Shown here piece after piece: positions 40,461 through 49,203 of a stretch of 64,000 bases of DNA. The position numbers and the translations under genes are program-made. The notes beneath the pieces are model-generated. The model was not told the DNA's origin. It made no database searches and saw nothing but the letters and a program-made list of their open reading frames with translations. Each line of letters begins with the position of its first letter. The stretch's first letter is position 1. Source of the DNA: Candidatus Xiphinematobacter sp. Idaho Grape (lineage in GTDB: Bacteria; Verrucomicrobiota; Verrucomicrobiia; Chthoniobacterales; Xiphinematobacteraceae). The stretch is taken from assembly GCF_001318295.1 (NCBI RefSeq), contig NZ_CP012665.1, positions 62,001 through 126,000 on the forward strand. Direction: 5' to 3'.

Positions 40461-41071
40461 AGGAATTGTTTCAACGTTCCCCGGACTCTACTCCCCATAT
40501 CAGGTAGTTGGCAAGCATGATCGAGACTTGGTACCAATATTGGATTCGCCCTTTTATTCTAGCAGAACTAGCGAGCAATCATACTTCCCTTCATGGGGTG
40601 TCCCCATCAAGATGTTTTGTACACTGGCCTCAGTTGCTTCGCGCACTGTCTGTGTATGCCACAACCAGGGGTCTGGGCAGCTGAATGGTGGCGTAGTCCA
40701 ACGTAACGGATTTACCTTACATGTTGGCTTACACATTGGACGAGAGAAGCATTAACAAGGAAATTGACGGCCGCCTTTTTGGTAACCTTCTCTCCAAAGA
40801 GCTGAACCCGTTCCTTACTTGATATATTGCTTTTTTGGAGAAACTTGCCATATCACGACAATTACTATACGGTGGCTAGCTTCTCTCCCTGAATGAAAAA
40901 GAGGCAGGGGGCCGCTCTCATTTCAACCAGAACAGCAATACCTATCCTCCAAGGCGGGATATGCTAGGGATATGCTAGCTAAGCATGTCCCTTGATTCTC
41001 TCTTCAGAGTGCATCGAAATTATGAAAAACGCAGCTAAGAGTAATACCAAAACGCAAAAAATAGGAGGACA
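40461..41071. other. Gap without a gene (DUF883 to desulfurase)
   Basis: 611 bp between divergent genes. It contains an 11-bp tandem repeat, GGGATATGCTA twice (40956-40977). Plus-strand frame 40354-40755 overlaps the DUF883 gene and looks like a shadow. No RNA gene was recognised. Confidence 0.6.
41063..41068 (+). promoter_or_regulatory. Strong ribosome-binding site of the cysteine desulfurase gene
   Basis: AGGAGG three bases before the ATG at 41072. Most genes here have weak Shine-Dalgarno sequences, so this full consensus stands out and fixes the start. Confidence 0.7.
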
Positions 41072-42241
41072 ATGGTTTATTTAGACTACAATGCGACTAC
41101 CCCTCTGGCTGAAGAAGCGCTTAATGCTATGATGCCTTATCTGGCCAATAAGGATACTTATGGTAATCCTTCTAGTCAACATAGAGTAGGAAGGCGAGCT
41201 AGGGCAGCTATCGACAATGCTCGCGAGGTACTTTCTTCCTTGCTAAAAGTGCACCCGCATGAAATCATCTTTACAGGCGGGGGTACGGAGGCTAATAACC
41301 TGGCTGTTCTTGGTCTGGCTCGTGCCAGGCTTCCAGGGAGGGGAACTCACCTTATTACTTGTGCCACAGAACACCATGCGGTACTGCACTCCTTCGAGTA
41401 CCTTCGTCGTGAGGGTTTTGAGGTTACTATCCTTCCGGTGGACCGTTTTGGGCAGGTAGATCCTAATCAGCTTAGTGCTGCGATTCGTCCAGAGACTGCG
41501 CTAGTGTCTATTATGTCAGCAAACAATGAGACAGGGACTCTGCAACCCATTTCAGTTTTAGCGGAGATCTGTCGGGAACAAGGGGTGTTCTTCCATAGCG
41601 ATATGGTACAAAGCTTCGGCAAGCAGCCGATCTCTCCTCACGAAGTTGGCGTAGATGCACTCTCAATTGCTGCCCATAAGTTCTATGGCCCCAAGGGGGT
41701 TGGAGCGCTTTTTCTCCGCTCAGGAGTTTCCATGGAGGCGATTCATTTTGGAGGCTCCCAAGAAGGTCGACATAGACCAGGTACTGAAAATGTAGCCGGT
41801 ATTGTCGGACTTTCCTCAGCAGCAGCTATGGCTACAGGGTTTATGCCTGGGGAGGCTTCTAGACTAATGGCATTGCGCGAACGTCTGTGGGGAGGCCTGA
41901 GCGATATTTACCCGGAGGCGGTGTGTAACGGACATCCTAAGGATATTCTGCCAAATACACTCAACGTCAGCTTTCCTAATGTGCAAGGGGGCGAGACCTT
42001 GCTTATTGCTCTCGACCTGGAAGGGATCTGTGTCTCCAGTAGCTCGGCGTGTATGGTAGGTTCTATGCAGCCTTCTCATGTTCTCCTTGCCATGGGAGTT
42101 CCTACAAGTCTCGCACAATCGACCATTCGTTTTTCCCTGGGGCATTTTACTACGGAAAAAGAAATAGAAACTACCGTACATGCTATGCAACGTGTTCTAC
42201 ACCGTGTCGCAGGGTTGCGGATGGATAAAATGTGCAAATAG
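41072..42241 (+). CDS. Cysteine desulfurase (IscS/NifS family)
   Basis: Takes sulfur from cysteine for Fe-S clusters and tRNA thiolation. PLP class V fold: N-terminus VYLDYNATTPL, ATEHHAVLHS with the stacking His, SAAHKFYGPKGVGAL-type block (IAAHKFYGPKGVG) with the PLP Lys, and SSSSACMVGS carrying the catalytic Cys on the flexible loop. Length 389. No iscU, iscA or rrf2 gene is adjacent, so it is a stand-alone desulfurase; it probably supplies MnmA, encoded 8 kb away. The choice between iscS and nifS naming is not decided by sequence, so no symbol is given. Confidence 0.94.
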   Translation: MVYLDYNATTPLAEEALNAMMPYLANKDTYGNPSSQHRVGRRARAAIDNAREVLSSLLKVHPHEIIFTGGGTEANNLAVLGLARARLPGRGTHLITCATEHHAVLHSFEYLRREGFEVTILPVDRFGQVDPNQLSAAIRPETALVSIMSANNETGTLQPISVLAEICREQGVFFHSDMVQSFGKQPISPHEVGVDALSIAAHKFYGPKGVGALFLRSGVSMEAIHFGGSQEGRHRPGTENVAGIVGLSSAAAMATGFMPGEASRLMALRERLWGGLSDIYPEAVCNGHPKDILPNTLNVSFPNVQGGETLLIALDLEGICVSSSSACMVGSMQPSHVLLAMGVPTSLAQSTIRFSLGHFTTEKEIETTVHAMQRVLHRVAGLRMDKMCK

Positions 42242-42693
42242 GCTCTAGACACTTTTGTTCCTTTGGTTGAGTCTTGTTCACTTTATTCAAAGCAATGACT
42301 GAGGGTTGTGGTGCTTCCTGCCACCTTTTACTCATTAGGAGATTCTAAAGGTCAAGGACCCCGCGATATTAGACCCTAAATAGTCAGCATCCCTAGGTTA
42401 AGAATAATCTCATTAGTCTCATATGAGATACTCATACTAGTCTTGTTTCCTTGATTTCTCCCATGCAACTCTATCCTATCGGACCATTGAGGGTATATTT
42501 TATGTATACCTGTGTTAAGGGATGCAGATGCAACTGGTAGCTACAAGGATGAAACAAGAGGGGGCGGTATGCTACCAGGAAGATGAACGATAATCTAGAC
42601 TAATATAGGAGCTAGGAATTGTGGTGTAGCTGTGTCGTATCTGATTAGCATTGGGACATTCCAGTTTGGAGTGGTTATTAGTCAGCAAATATC
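42242..42693. other. Gap without a gene (desulfurase-trpD)
   Basis: 452 bp. No convincing open frame. I looked for a trp leader peptide with tandem Trp codons or an attenuator and saw none. Confidence 0.6.
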
Positions 42694-43743
42694 GTGAATG
42701 ACATATGGATAAGGAGAGTCTTATCTGGAGAAGAGTTAAGTCGGCAAGAGATACAAGAGGCGTGCTGTATGCTTCTCGACGAGAAAGGTGCTCCTGAAAT
42801 GAAGGCAGGGTTTTTGCGCGGACTGCATCGCCGTGGAGAAACGCCAAGCGAAATAGCCTCATTCGCAGAAGTATTACTGGAGCAGAGCATTAATCCTGTG
42901 CCAGCCGCTCTCCGCCATTCTGGCGTTCTTCTAGATGTCTGCGGGACAGGTGGAGACGGGCTCGGACTTTTTAATGTTTCAACCGCAGTGATGTTTGTTG
43001 CTGCGGCATGTGGAGCTCTAGTGGTGAAGATTGGCAACCGGGGCTTTACCTCGCGTAGTGGTGGTGCGGACGTGCTAGAGGCTCTTGGAGTCAACATATC
43101 TATGCCTATCGAGAGGGTCCCCATAGTGCTTGAATCTACCGGTTGTGTATTTCTCTTTGCAGCAACCTATTATCCGGCGTTTCAAGCAGTTGCCGCAGTA
43201 CGTCACCTTCTTTCCAGAGAAAATATCCCCACCGTTTTCAACCTTTTGGGTCCTCTCCTTAACCCTGTTCGTCCCAACTACCAGTTAGTGGGGGTCTGTG
43301 ACCCACTGTTAATGGAGAGCTACGCCTACATTTTAGGTCTGCTTGGAAGAAAAGCGGCATGGGTAGTTTGCGGCAATGTTGAATCGTCGGATAAAGTCAT
43401 GGATGAAGTTTCTATAGCAGGGCAAACAACAGTGTGCACTCTTCAGCAAGACGGTAGAAAAAGGATTTTTCAGATCTCTCCCCGCTATTTTGGGATTGCC
43501 GCGGCTCGCCTGAGCGATCTTCTAGGTGGAGATGCTGGGGAGAACGCACGTATACTTCTGAACATCCTGAAGGGATCAGACTGTGGTCCCCGAAGGAACA
43601 TGGTCTTAGCAAATGCTGCTGCTGCTCTCTGCGCCTGTAAAATTGCAACTAATCTTCTCCATGGTGTAGAACTTGCTTCTGAAGCTATCAATTCTGGGGA
43701 AGCATTCCTCCGACTACAGAAGCTAATCAAGTTCAGCTACTAA
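42694..43743 (+). CDS. trpD: Anthranilate phosphoribosyltransferase
   Basis: Second step of tryptophan synthesis, joining anthranilate and PRPP. GTGGDG (about residues 87-92) binds PRPP; NRGFTSRSGGADVLEALG corresponds to the family's NRxxSSxxGxADxLEALG; FNLLGPLLNP completes the site. The family KHGNR reads KIGNR, a His-to-Ile change. Start GTG at 42694, length 349. The stop overlaps the kdsB stop on the other strand (43740-43743). trpC is 8 kb away and no trpE, G, A or B is in the window, so the operon is broken up. Confidence 0.95.
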   Translation: MNDIWIRRVLSGEELSRQEIQEACCMLLDEKGAPEMKAGFLRGLHRRGETPSEIASFAEVLLEQSINPVPAALRHSGVLLDVCGTGGDGLGLFNVSTAVMFVAAACGALVVKIGNRGFTSRSGGADVLEALGVNISMPIERVPIVLESTGCVFLFAATYYPAFQAVAAVRHLLSRENIPTVFNLLGPLLNPVRPNYQLVGVCDPLLMESYAYILGLLGRKAAWVVCGNVESSDKVMDEVSIAGQTTVCTLQQDGRKRIFQISPRYFGIAAARLSDLLGGDAGENARILLNILKGSDCGPRRNMVLANAAAALCACKIATNLLHGVELASEAINSGEAFLRLQKLIKFSY

Positions 43744-44492
43744 ACAAAGTTGTTGTGTTCTGCCTGAAGAATTGCTTCTACTTTCCCAATGTCATTGGGG
43801 GTATCTACACCTATGGAGGCACGCTGCGTAAGGAGCACTTGAATCCGGACGCCATTTTCTAGTGCTCTGAGTTGTTCCAGCTTTTCCCACCGTTCTAGTG
43901 GAGAGGGTTTCCAAGAAACGAATTTTAAAAGAAACGCTTTTTCAAAGCCGTACATCCCTACATGCAGTAGCCGACAAGGGTAATCCTCTTCATGCTGGAC
44001 AAAGGGGATTGCACTGCGAGAAAAATAGAGTGCATGCCCTTGACTATTGATTACTACCTTGACCATGTGAGGATTGTTCGGATCGGCCCACTTTGGGAAC
44101 GGAGTTGCTGCTGTGAGCATTTCCAAGTGCTTGGAGTTGTCAATGGTCTGTACAAGGCGCTGTAGGAGATATGGATCCAAAATTGGTTCATCACCCTGAA
44201 CATTGATGATGTGGGTAACCCCCCCTGGTAGCCTGGCAGCCACTTCAGCAACACGATCGGTTCCGGTAAGGTGCGTATGGGAAGTGCGGACGACTTGTGC
44301 ACCAAAGTTCTTTGCCGCTTGAAAGATCCGCTCATCATCTGTGGCAATGTAGACATCATCTACTTGCATACAACAGCAACACCGCTCCCACACATGTTGT
44401 AATACGGGCTTCCCAGCAAGAAGGCATAAAGATTTTCCAGGAAATCGTGTGGAAGCCCATCTTGCTGGGATGATAATGACTAGACGTCCCAT
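43740..44492 (-). CDS. kdsB: 3-deoxy-manno-octulosonate cytidylyltransferase (CMP-KDO synthetase)
   Basis: Activates KDO with CTP for transfer to lipid A. GT-A-like fold with the signature start IIIPARWASTRFPGKSL, GTDRVAEVA near residue 78 and VQGDEPIL near 97. Length 250 is normal. Its start lies 13 bases inside gmhB, and gmhB overlaps the heptose kinase gene, so three LPS sugar genes form one translationally coupled unit on the minus strand. Confidence 0.96.
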   Translation of the reverse strand: MGRLVIIIPARWASTRFPGKSLCLLAGKPVLQHVWERCCCCMQVDDVYIATDDERIFQAAKNFGAQVVRTSHTHLTGTDRVAEVAARLPGGVTHIINVQGDEPILDPYLLQRLVQTIDNSKHLEMLTAATPFPKWADPNNPHMVKVVINSQGHALYFSRSAIPFVQHEEDYPCRLLHVGMYGFEKAFLLKFVSWKPSPLERWEKLEQLRALENGVRIQVLLTQRASIGVDTPNDIGKVEAILQAEHNNFV

Positions 44493-45046
44493 AGTGCTGA
44501 TTTACGCAGAATAAAATCTATAGCCGCCACAGCATCCTCGAAAATTTTATCGGCTCCGCAACTCAGATGTTGTGTGCCGTATCCAGTAGTTACAAGGAGG
44601 GAGGTCATGCCAGCTCGTCTTCCACATTCGATATCAGTAGCCTTATCGCCGATGAAATAAGAGTGTGGTAAATCCACAGAAAATGCTTTTGTAGCCTCCA
44701 GGACCATTCCGATATCGGGCTTGCGACGCCGTTCTATTCCACCAGGGACTGCAGGACAGAAGTAAGTAGCATCAACCTGATAATCCAGTTGACGCATTAA
44801 TTCACAGTGAACTGCCTCATACTCAGAGAGTGAAATCTTCCCATATGCAATGCCACTTTGATTGGTAATGACAAAAACCAACCATCCCTGCATCCGCAAT
44901 CGACGAAGCGATGCACACATCCCAGGGATGGCATGTACATTGACAGGATCATGGCAAAAATGGACTTCCTTCATTAATGTCCCATCACGATCAAAAAAAA
45001 CAGCAGGTTGCTCGTTATTATTTTCCGTTGCCATCTTACTGTTCAA
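44480..45046 (-). CDS. gmhB: D,D-heptose 1,7-bisphosphate phosphatase
   Basis: HAD-family phosphatase acting between the heptose kinase and the adenylyltransferase in ADP-heptose synthesis. Catalytic D19-x-D21 in FFDRDGTLM, the TNQSGIAYG motif with the conserved Thr/Asn, RRRKPDIGM with the Lys, and GDKATDIECG. In the E. coli enzyme the loop before RKP carries zinc-binding Cys and His; here the loop (FCPAVPGGIERRRKP) is shorter and keeps only one Cys, so zinc binding is unlikely. Length 188. It overlaps both neighbours. Confidence 0.9.
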   Translation of the reverse strand: MNSKMATENNNEQPAVFFDRDGTLMKEVHFCHDPVNVHAIPGMCASLRRLRMQGWLVFVITNQSGIAYGKISLSEYEAVHCELMRQLDYQVDATYFCPAVPGGIERRRKPDIGMVLEATKAFSVDLPHSYFIGDKATDIECGRRAGMTSLLVTTGYGTQHLSCGADKIFEDAVAAIDFILRKSALWDV

Positions 45047-46046
45047 AGCTTCCCTTTAGTTCCTCCGCAGTCAGGGTAGCTGTACCCAACTTTCCGACTA
45101 CTATACTAGCTGCATGGTTAGAAATTTCAGCAGCTTCCTCTGGTGTAGCACTAGCACATAGTGCCAAAGTATACATGGCAATAGTGGTATCTCCCGCTCC
45201 GGAAACATCAAAAACCTCCTTGGCGTGAGCGGGAATATAATGAGGGGAAAACCCAGGACGGATCAGAAGCATACCCTGCTCACCCAGCGTAATCAGCAAT
45301 TGCGGAAGTTCCCAGCGTGCTTGTAGCCTTCTGCAGGCTTGTAACAATTGTCTATCTTCTACTGGATTAGCAATGTTAACGAGCGCAGACGGAACGCCTG
45401 CAAAATCGAAAACCTCACTTCGATTCGGTTTTATAACAGTCACACCGGTCCAATCTAAAAGATTTCTAGAGCTTGGATCAGCAGCTATGAAAACACCTTT
45501 CCCATTAGCCATATGACATAACTGATCTTTCAACTCTTGATTGAGAAAACCCTTGCCATAATCTTCGAAGATGATGCCGTCCAGTGAAGGCAGCAGTTGC
45601 TGGAACATCTCTAGGACCTGCTTGCTTGTTGTTCTTGTGTCAGCAGTAGAGAGACCATTGTTTTCCCTGTCAATCCGGACTATCTGCTGGTGGAGAGCAA
45701 CAATGCGGGTCTTCACAACCGTAGAAAAATTCTTTTGCTTAACAAGATAGCCTGTTAGGATTCCTTCGTCCTTCAGCAGCCGAGCTAGGCAGTCTCCTGC
45801 AGAGTCCCTGCCAATGAGACCAAAGATGTATACAGTTTGGCAAAACGGCTTGAGATTTCGGGCTACATTCGCGGCTCCACCGGGGTAGTGAGTTTCACTT
45901 TGGACTTCTACCACTGGGACAGGCGCTTCTGGAGAGACCCTACACACCCTTCCCCAGACAAACTCATCTAGCATAATATCTCCGATAACAGCTAGTCGCT
46001 TGGTGGCAAATGTGCAAAGAAGTCGTTGTAACCTGTGGACATTCAT
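45036..46046 (-). CDS. hldA: D-glycero-D-manno-heptose-7-phosphate kinase (HldE N-terminal type)
   Basis: PfkB-family sugar kinase making heptose 1,7-bisphosphate. IGDIMLDEFVWG at the start, PGGAANVARNL near residue 55, and the ATP/catalytic motif DVSGAGDTTIAMY near 280. Length 336 equals the kinase half of E. coli HldE (477); the C-terminal adenylyltransferase half is absent and must be encoded elsewhere if the pathway is complete. It heads the hldA-gmhB-kdsB operon with an 11-base overlap with gmhB. Confidence 0.9.
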   Translation of the reverse strand: MNVHRLQRLLCTFATKRLAVIGDIMLDEFVWGRVCRVSPEAPVPVVEVQSETHYPGGAANVARNLKPFCQTVYIFGLIGRDSAGDCLARLLKDEGILTGYLVKQKNFSTVVKTRIVALHQQIVRIDRENNGLSTADTRTTSKQVLEMFQQLLPSLDGIIFEDYGKGFLNQELKDQLCHMANGKGVFIAADPSSRNLLDWTGVTVIKPNRSEVFDFAGVPSALVNIANPVEDRQLLQACRRLQARWELPQLLITLGEQGMLLIRPGFSPHYIPAHAKEVFDVSGAGDTTIAMYTLALCASATPEEAAEISNHAASIVVGKLGTATLTAEELKGSFEQ

Positions 46047-46735
46047 TTTCTTAGCGACCTAAGGATTACCTTTTATTACAACAGCAGCATAGTTTAGTTG
46101 AGATGTCTAATATAGCCTGCTCTTCCGTGACATAATAATCGAAAATGTTTCTCGGTTCCACGTAGAAGCTCCCTTAGGGGGAATGTACGCGGAGGATCAA
46201 TCACAACCTTGCGAGTGTACAGATGTCCCTGTACGATAATCATCGGACAGATTCCAAATCATATCAGGACTGCAGAAATTCCCATGATGGATAGACTCTC
46301 TCTTTTTCTCCCAAGAGCAGGGTCTAGTGGCTTGTGGTCTGCCACGCTACTTAACCGACCCCTTATGAGCCAATAAATTTCTCATAGATGACAGCGTATT
46401 ACCACAAAAGTCTCAACAGAGTTGGGCCTTCCAGGCAAGAGCGTAGGAAATGTGATGCCTCACGGGATAAAAATCCCAGCCAAATGGAGGCAATCTGCAT
46501 GGCAGTGTAGCTCTCAGCGCGGCATACACATCTTATGCTCCTTGTACCAGGCCCAGTTTGGGCGCACAAAAAACAGTATGCGTCCCTCTTGCTCGCTTCC
46601 CTACTTATGGGAAGTAAGGTCTCATCGTGTCAGAGGAGGTTACGCTTATACAAGCGCGCATTGGAAAAAGAGGGACCTGTGCGGGGAAGACTAAGCCAGC
46701 ACTTGTACTTGTTAAGGTACACATAGTCAGATTGT
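46047..46735. other. Gap without a gene (hldA-phoH)
   Basis: 689 bp between divergent genes. Holds a 6-bp hairpin GTACAG/CTGTAC around 46217-46234 and short frames (46422-46694, 46535-46726) that match no known family. Nothing else was recognised. Confidence 0.6.
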
Positions 46736-47779
46736 ATGGAATCATTAGTCCTAGAATTTGACAGCGCTCGCATGCTACGATCTCTCTATGGAAACGAGGA
46801 GCGTTTTCTGTATGACATGGAAAGTAAACTCGGCGTTCGAATAATAACTCGGGATGGGTGGATACGTATTGAGGGTAAGCGGTCTGCCGTGGAGAGGGCA
46901 TGTTCCGTTTTCCGGGAGTTAGAAAATGCCAAAAAGCATGGAATTAACATCCGACAGCACGAGTTTCAGCACGCGCTTTTTTCCTCCACAAGGCTACATG
47001 GCGGGAATACTCTCTCTAACCTCGTGGAATCAAAGATACTATGCTCTCCCAATAAACCTCCGGTCGTTCCTAGGACAGCAGGGCAGAAAGCATACATAGA
47101 GGCCATTAAGAATGCTGACATTACTTTTGGGCTAGGTCCAGCCGGGACTGGAAAAACCTACCTGGCTATGGCGCTAGCCGTCGCCGCACTGAAACAAGAC
47201 AAGATTGGCAGGATTATACTTACACGTCCGGCGGTTGAGGCAGGAGAAGCTCTGGGATTTTTACCGGGAGACTTGAAAGATAAAATCCTTCCATACCTAC
47301 GGCCCTTCTATGATGCCTTGCATGATATGCTGGGAACTGATGAAATTCAGCGTAGCATATGCAAGGGTGTGATGGAGATTGCTCCCTTGGCCTACATGCG
47401 GGGACGGACCCTCAGTCATGCCTTCGTTGTCTTGGATGAATCTCAAAATACGACCACAGAACAGATGTTTATGTTTCTAACCCGTCTGGGAGTGGATTCG
47501 AAGTGCGTTATCACTGGGGATCGAACACAAATTGATTTACCGAGAAACAAAAGAAGTGGCCTCCTCGAGGCTGTAGCAGCCCTAAAGGGAATCCAGGGAA
47601 TTGAATTCCACCACTTCTCGGAAAGGGATGTTATGCGGCATCCGCTTGTACAGCCTGTAATACGTGCTTATCAAGCCTACCGTGGGCAGGGGCCGGAGAG
47701 GCAGGGCAACAACACATCCTATAAGCGCCCCCCGCAAAAAGAAAAGAGCCCCCAGCACGACGAAGTAGGGGGGGACTGA
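46736..47779 (+). CDS. PhoH-like ATPase
   Basis: Cytoplasmic P-loop ATPase, probably linked to RNA metabolism. An N-terminal KH-like region (about 1-90) precedes the PhoH core with Walker A GPAGTGKTYLAMA (about 136-148) and Walker B VVLDESQNTT (about 230-240), followed by FMFLTRLG and GDRTQIDLP. Length 347 is typical. In many bacteria phoH is followed by an HD-domain membrane protein and ybeY; here ybeY comes next, after an 845-bp gap without a gene. The tail after about 320 is charged and low in conservation. Confidence 0.93.
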   Translation: MESLVLEFDSARMLRSLYGNEERFLYDMESKLGVRIITRDGWIRIEGKRSAVERACSVFRELENAKKHGINIRQHEFQHALFSSTRLHGGNTLSNLVESKILCSPNKPPVVPRTAGQKAYIEAIKNADITFGLGPAGTGKTYLAMALAVAALKQDKIGRIILTRPAVEAGEALGFLPGDLKDKILPYLRPFYDALHDMLGTDEIQRSICKGVMEIAPLAYMRGRTLSHAFVVLDESQNTTTEQMFMFLTRLGVDSKCVITGDRTQIDLPRNKRSGLLEAVAALKGIQGIEFHHFSERDVMRHPLVQPVIRAYQAYRGQGPERQGNNTSYKRPPQKEKSPQHDEVGGD

Positions 47780-48624
47780 GCCTTTAAATCCGGTCGCGGA
47801 GACCGCGAAAGAAGGGATTCCACTCCCTTCCTATTCTCCGCAAGCATCGGGATAGGGACAACCCCCACTCTACGAGGAGTCACATAGGGGGTTCTGGTGC
47901 TTTTCGCAGACGTGCAGAATAAATTATTATAAAAGGATTTCTCATCCTTCTGTGTTAGTCTAACTTTTTCCCCTGCAACCATGCCTGCGGTTAGCAGCTC
48001 TCAATTCCCTACGAACAGAAAGGCTGACGCTGGCATCTCTCTGTACAGTTTGGCAATGATAAGGTCTCTAATGGATGTGTCTAATAGGATGTATAGAAGA
48101 GAGCAACACTAACCCTCGTTTATACTGTTTTCAGCGCCTTATGCGTTTTTCTGCTAGCGTTTTGCTTCTAGGAAATAGGTGCACAACCCTACATACAGAA
48201 ACTTTTCAAGACTTTAAGAGCATTTGTGTGCAGACCTGTTTCTCCTAATTTCCTTAGGTTATCAGTAGGTATAGGCTGCATATGAAATCCGGCTATCATT
48301 TTTGGCAGGATCATGGACCCAAAATTTTGTGGAGGAAAACCCTCCTGGCCGAGCAGAGTATGATCTTCTAGGAGGGGGCCCGCAGGGTATAAGTTAATCT
48401 AACAACGGGACGCTAGCAAACTGGAAAGGTAAGACCATGAACAGGTATGTCCCTGAGATGCGCGCTTTGACACACAGGAAAACGGCTCTCGTTATCCCGA
48501 AATGAGAGTCTTTCCGGCTCTCTAGAGCCTCTCCACTTCTTAAAAAATCGCTGACTCAGGGCACACTCTCCACAAGCACATTATATCTTGGAGATGGTAG
48601 AATACTCCGATTAATCTTGCAAGT
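47780..48624. other. Gap between phoH and ybeY without a convincing gene
   Basis: 845 bp. The 5' part is rich in hairpins (listed separately). Around 48331-48376 the run GGAGG-AAAAC-CCTCC can pair locally or CCCTCCT (48340-48346) can pair with AGGAGGG (48370-48376), two exclusive structures. No HD-domain motifs survive in any frame, so if a gene was lost here it is beyond recognition. Confidence 0.6.
47794..47907 (+). other. Cluster of hairpins downstream of phoH (candidate structured RNA or 3' end)
   Basis: Consecutive inverted repeats: TCGCGG/CCGCGA (47794-47799 with 47803-47808), GAAGGGA/TCCCTTC (47811-47817 with 47824-47830), CTAT..CCG/CGG..ATAG (47831-47854) and AACCCCC-ACTC/GAGT-GGGGGTT (47860-47893). 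An outer stem GCGAAA/TTTCGC (47804-47809 with 47902-47907) could enclose the last three instead of the first hairpin forming. No T-run follows the first hairpins. It could be a processed 3' end or a small RNA; no known RNA family fits. Confidence 0.35.
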
Positions 48625-49203
48625 ATGCTCCGTTCACATATTACCTCTGCCCGCGGCGTTATGAGGAGAGGAAGAAGACCTGCTGGTGGGTCTGCGCACA
48701 GTCCATGGAAGCAAACTGGTATTCACCTGGATCTGGTCAACTATCAGCGAGAGGTGCGCGTGGATATGCCTCTTTTGAGGCAGATGGGGGTCCTGGCTCT
48801 GCCTCACTGTTCTGATAAGGTGGGTGGGTCTGGATCTGTCTTGTCGGACCTTCCTGTAGTTGAGGTAGCTATTGTGTCCGACGCTGTTATCTCGGCAGTC
48901 CATAGGCAGTTTCTCGGAGAAGACTCTGCTACAGACGTTGTAACATTCCCGTACGGAGAGGTCATTGTTAGTGCGGAGACTGCTTCTGTCAATAGTAGCT
49001 TTTACAGACATTCTCCAACGGTAGAAATCGCTTTCTGTCTGATTCATGGGCTTTTGCATCTTAATGGCTATAGCGACCATACTACACTGCAAGCTGCAAA
49101 AATGAGGAGAAGGCAGACTAAGATCTTAAAAAAGGTGCACCAAGAACTATGGCTGGGGGATCATACACGGCACTACTGGCGGATCCTTTTACATCTAACA
49201 TAA
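48625..49203 (+). CDS. ybeY: Endoribonuclease YbeY
   Basis: Metallo-RNase needed for 16S rRNA maturation. The zinc site reads HGLLHLNGYSDH: the first two His match HGxLH, while the third His is one residue further than in the common HLLGYDH form, although a GYDDH-type variant is known in other bacteria. The upstream block TDVVTFPYGEVIV is the family signature. Length 192 from the ATG at 48625; the first 25 or so residues look unconserved, so a later start is possible. It normally pairs with phoH, which lies 845 bp upstream. Confidence 0.88.
   Translation: MLRSHITSARGVMRRGRRPAGGSAHSPWKQTGIHLDLVNYQREVRVDMPLLRQMGVLALPHCSDKVGGSGSVLSDLPVVEVAIVSDAVISAVHRQFLGEDSATDVVTFPYGEVIVSAETASVNSSFYRHSPTVEIAFCLIHGLLHLNGYSDHTTLQAAKMRRRQTKILKKVHQELWLGDHTRHYWRILLHLT

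Noticed and set aside
42242-42693. Tryptophan attenuator before trpD
   Set aside because: No leader peptide with tandem Trp codons and no terminator hairpin were found.
47719-47982. 87-codon minus-strand frame over the phoH 3' end
   Set aside because: It overlaps phoH coding sequence and the hairpin cluster, has low-complexity composition and no family similarity.
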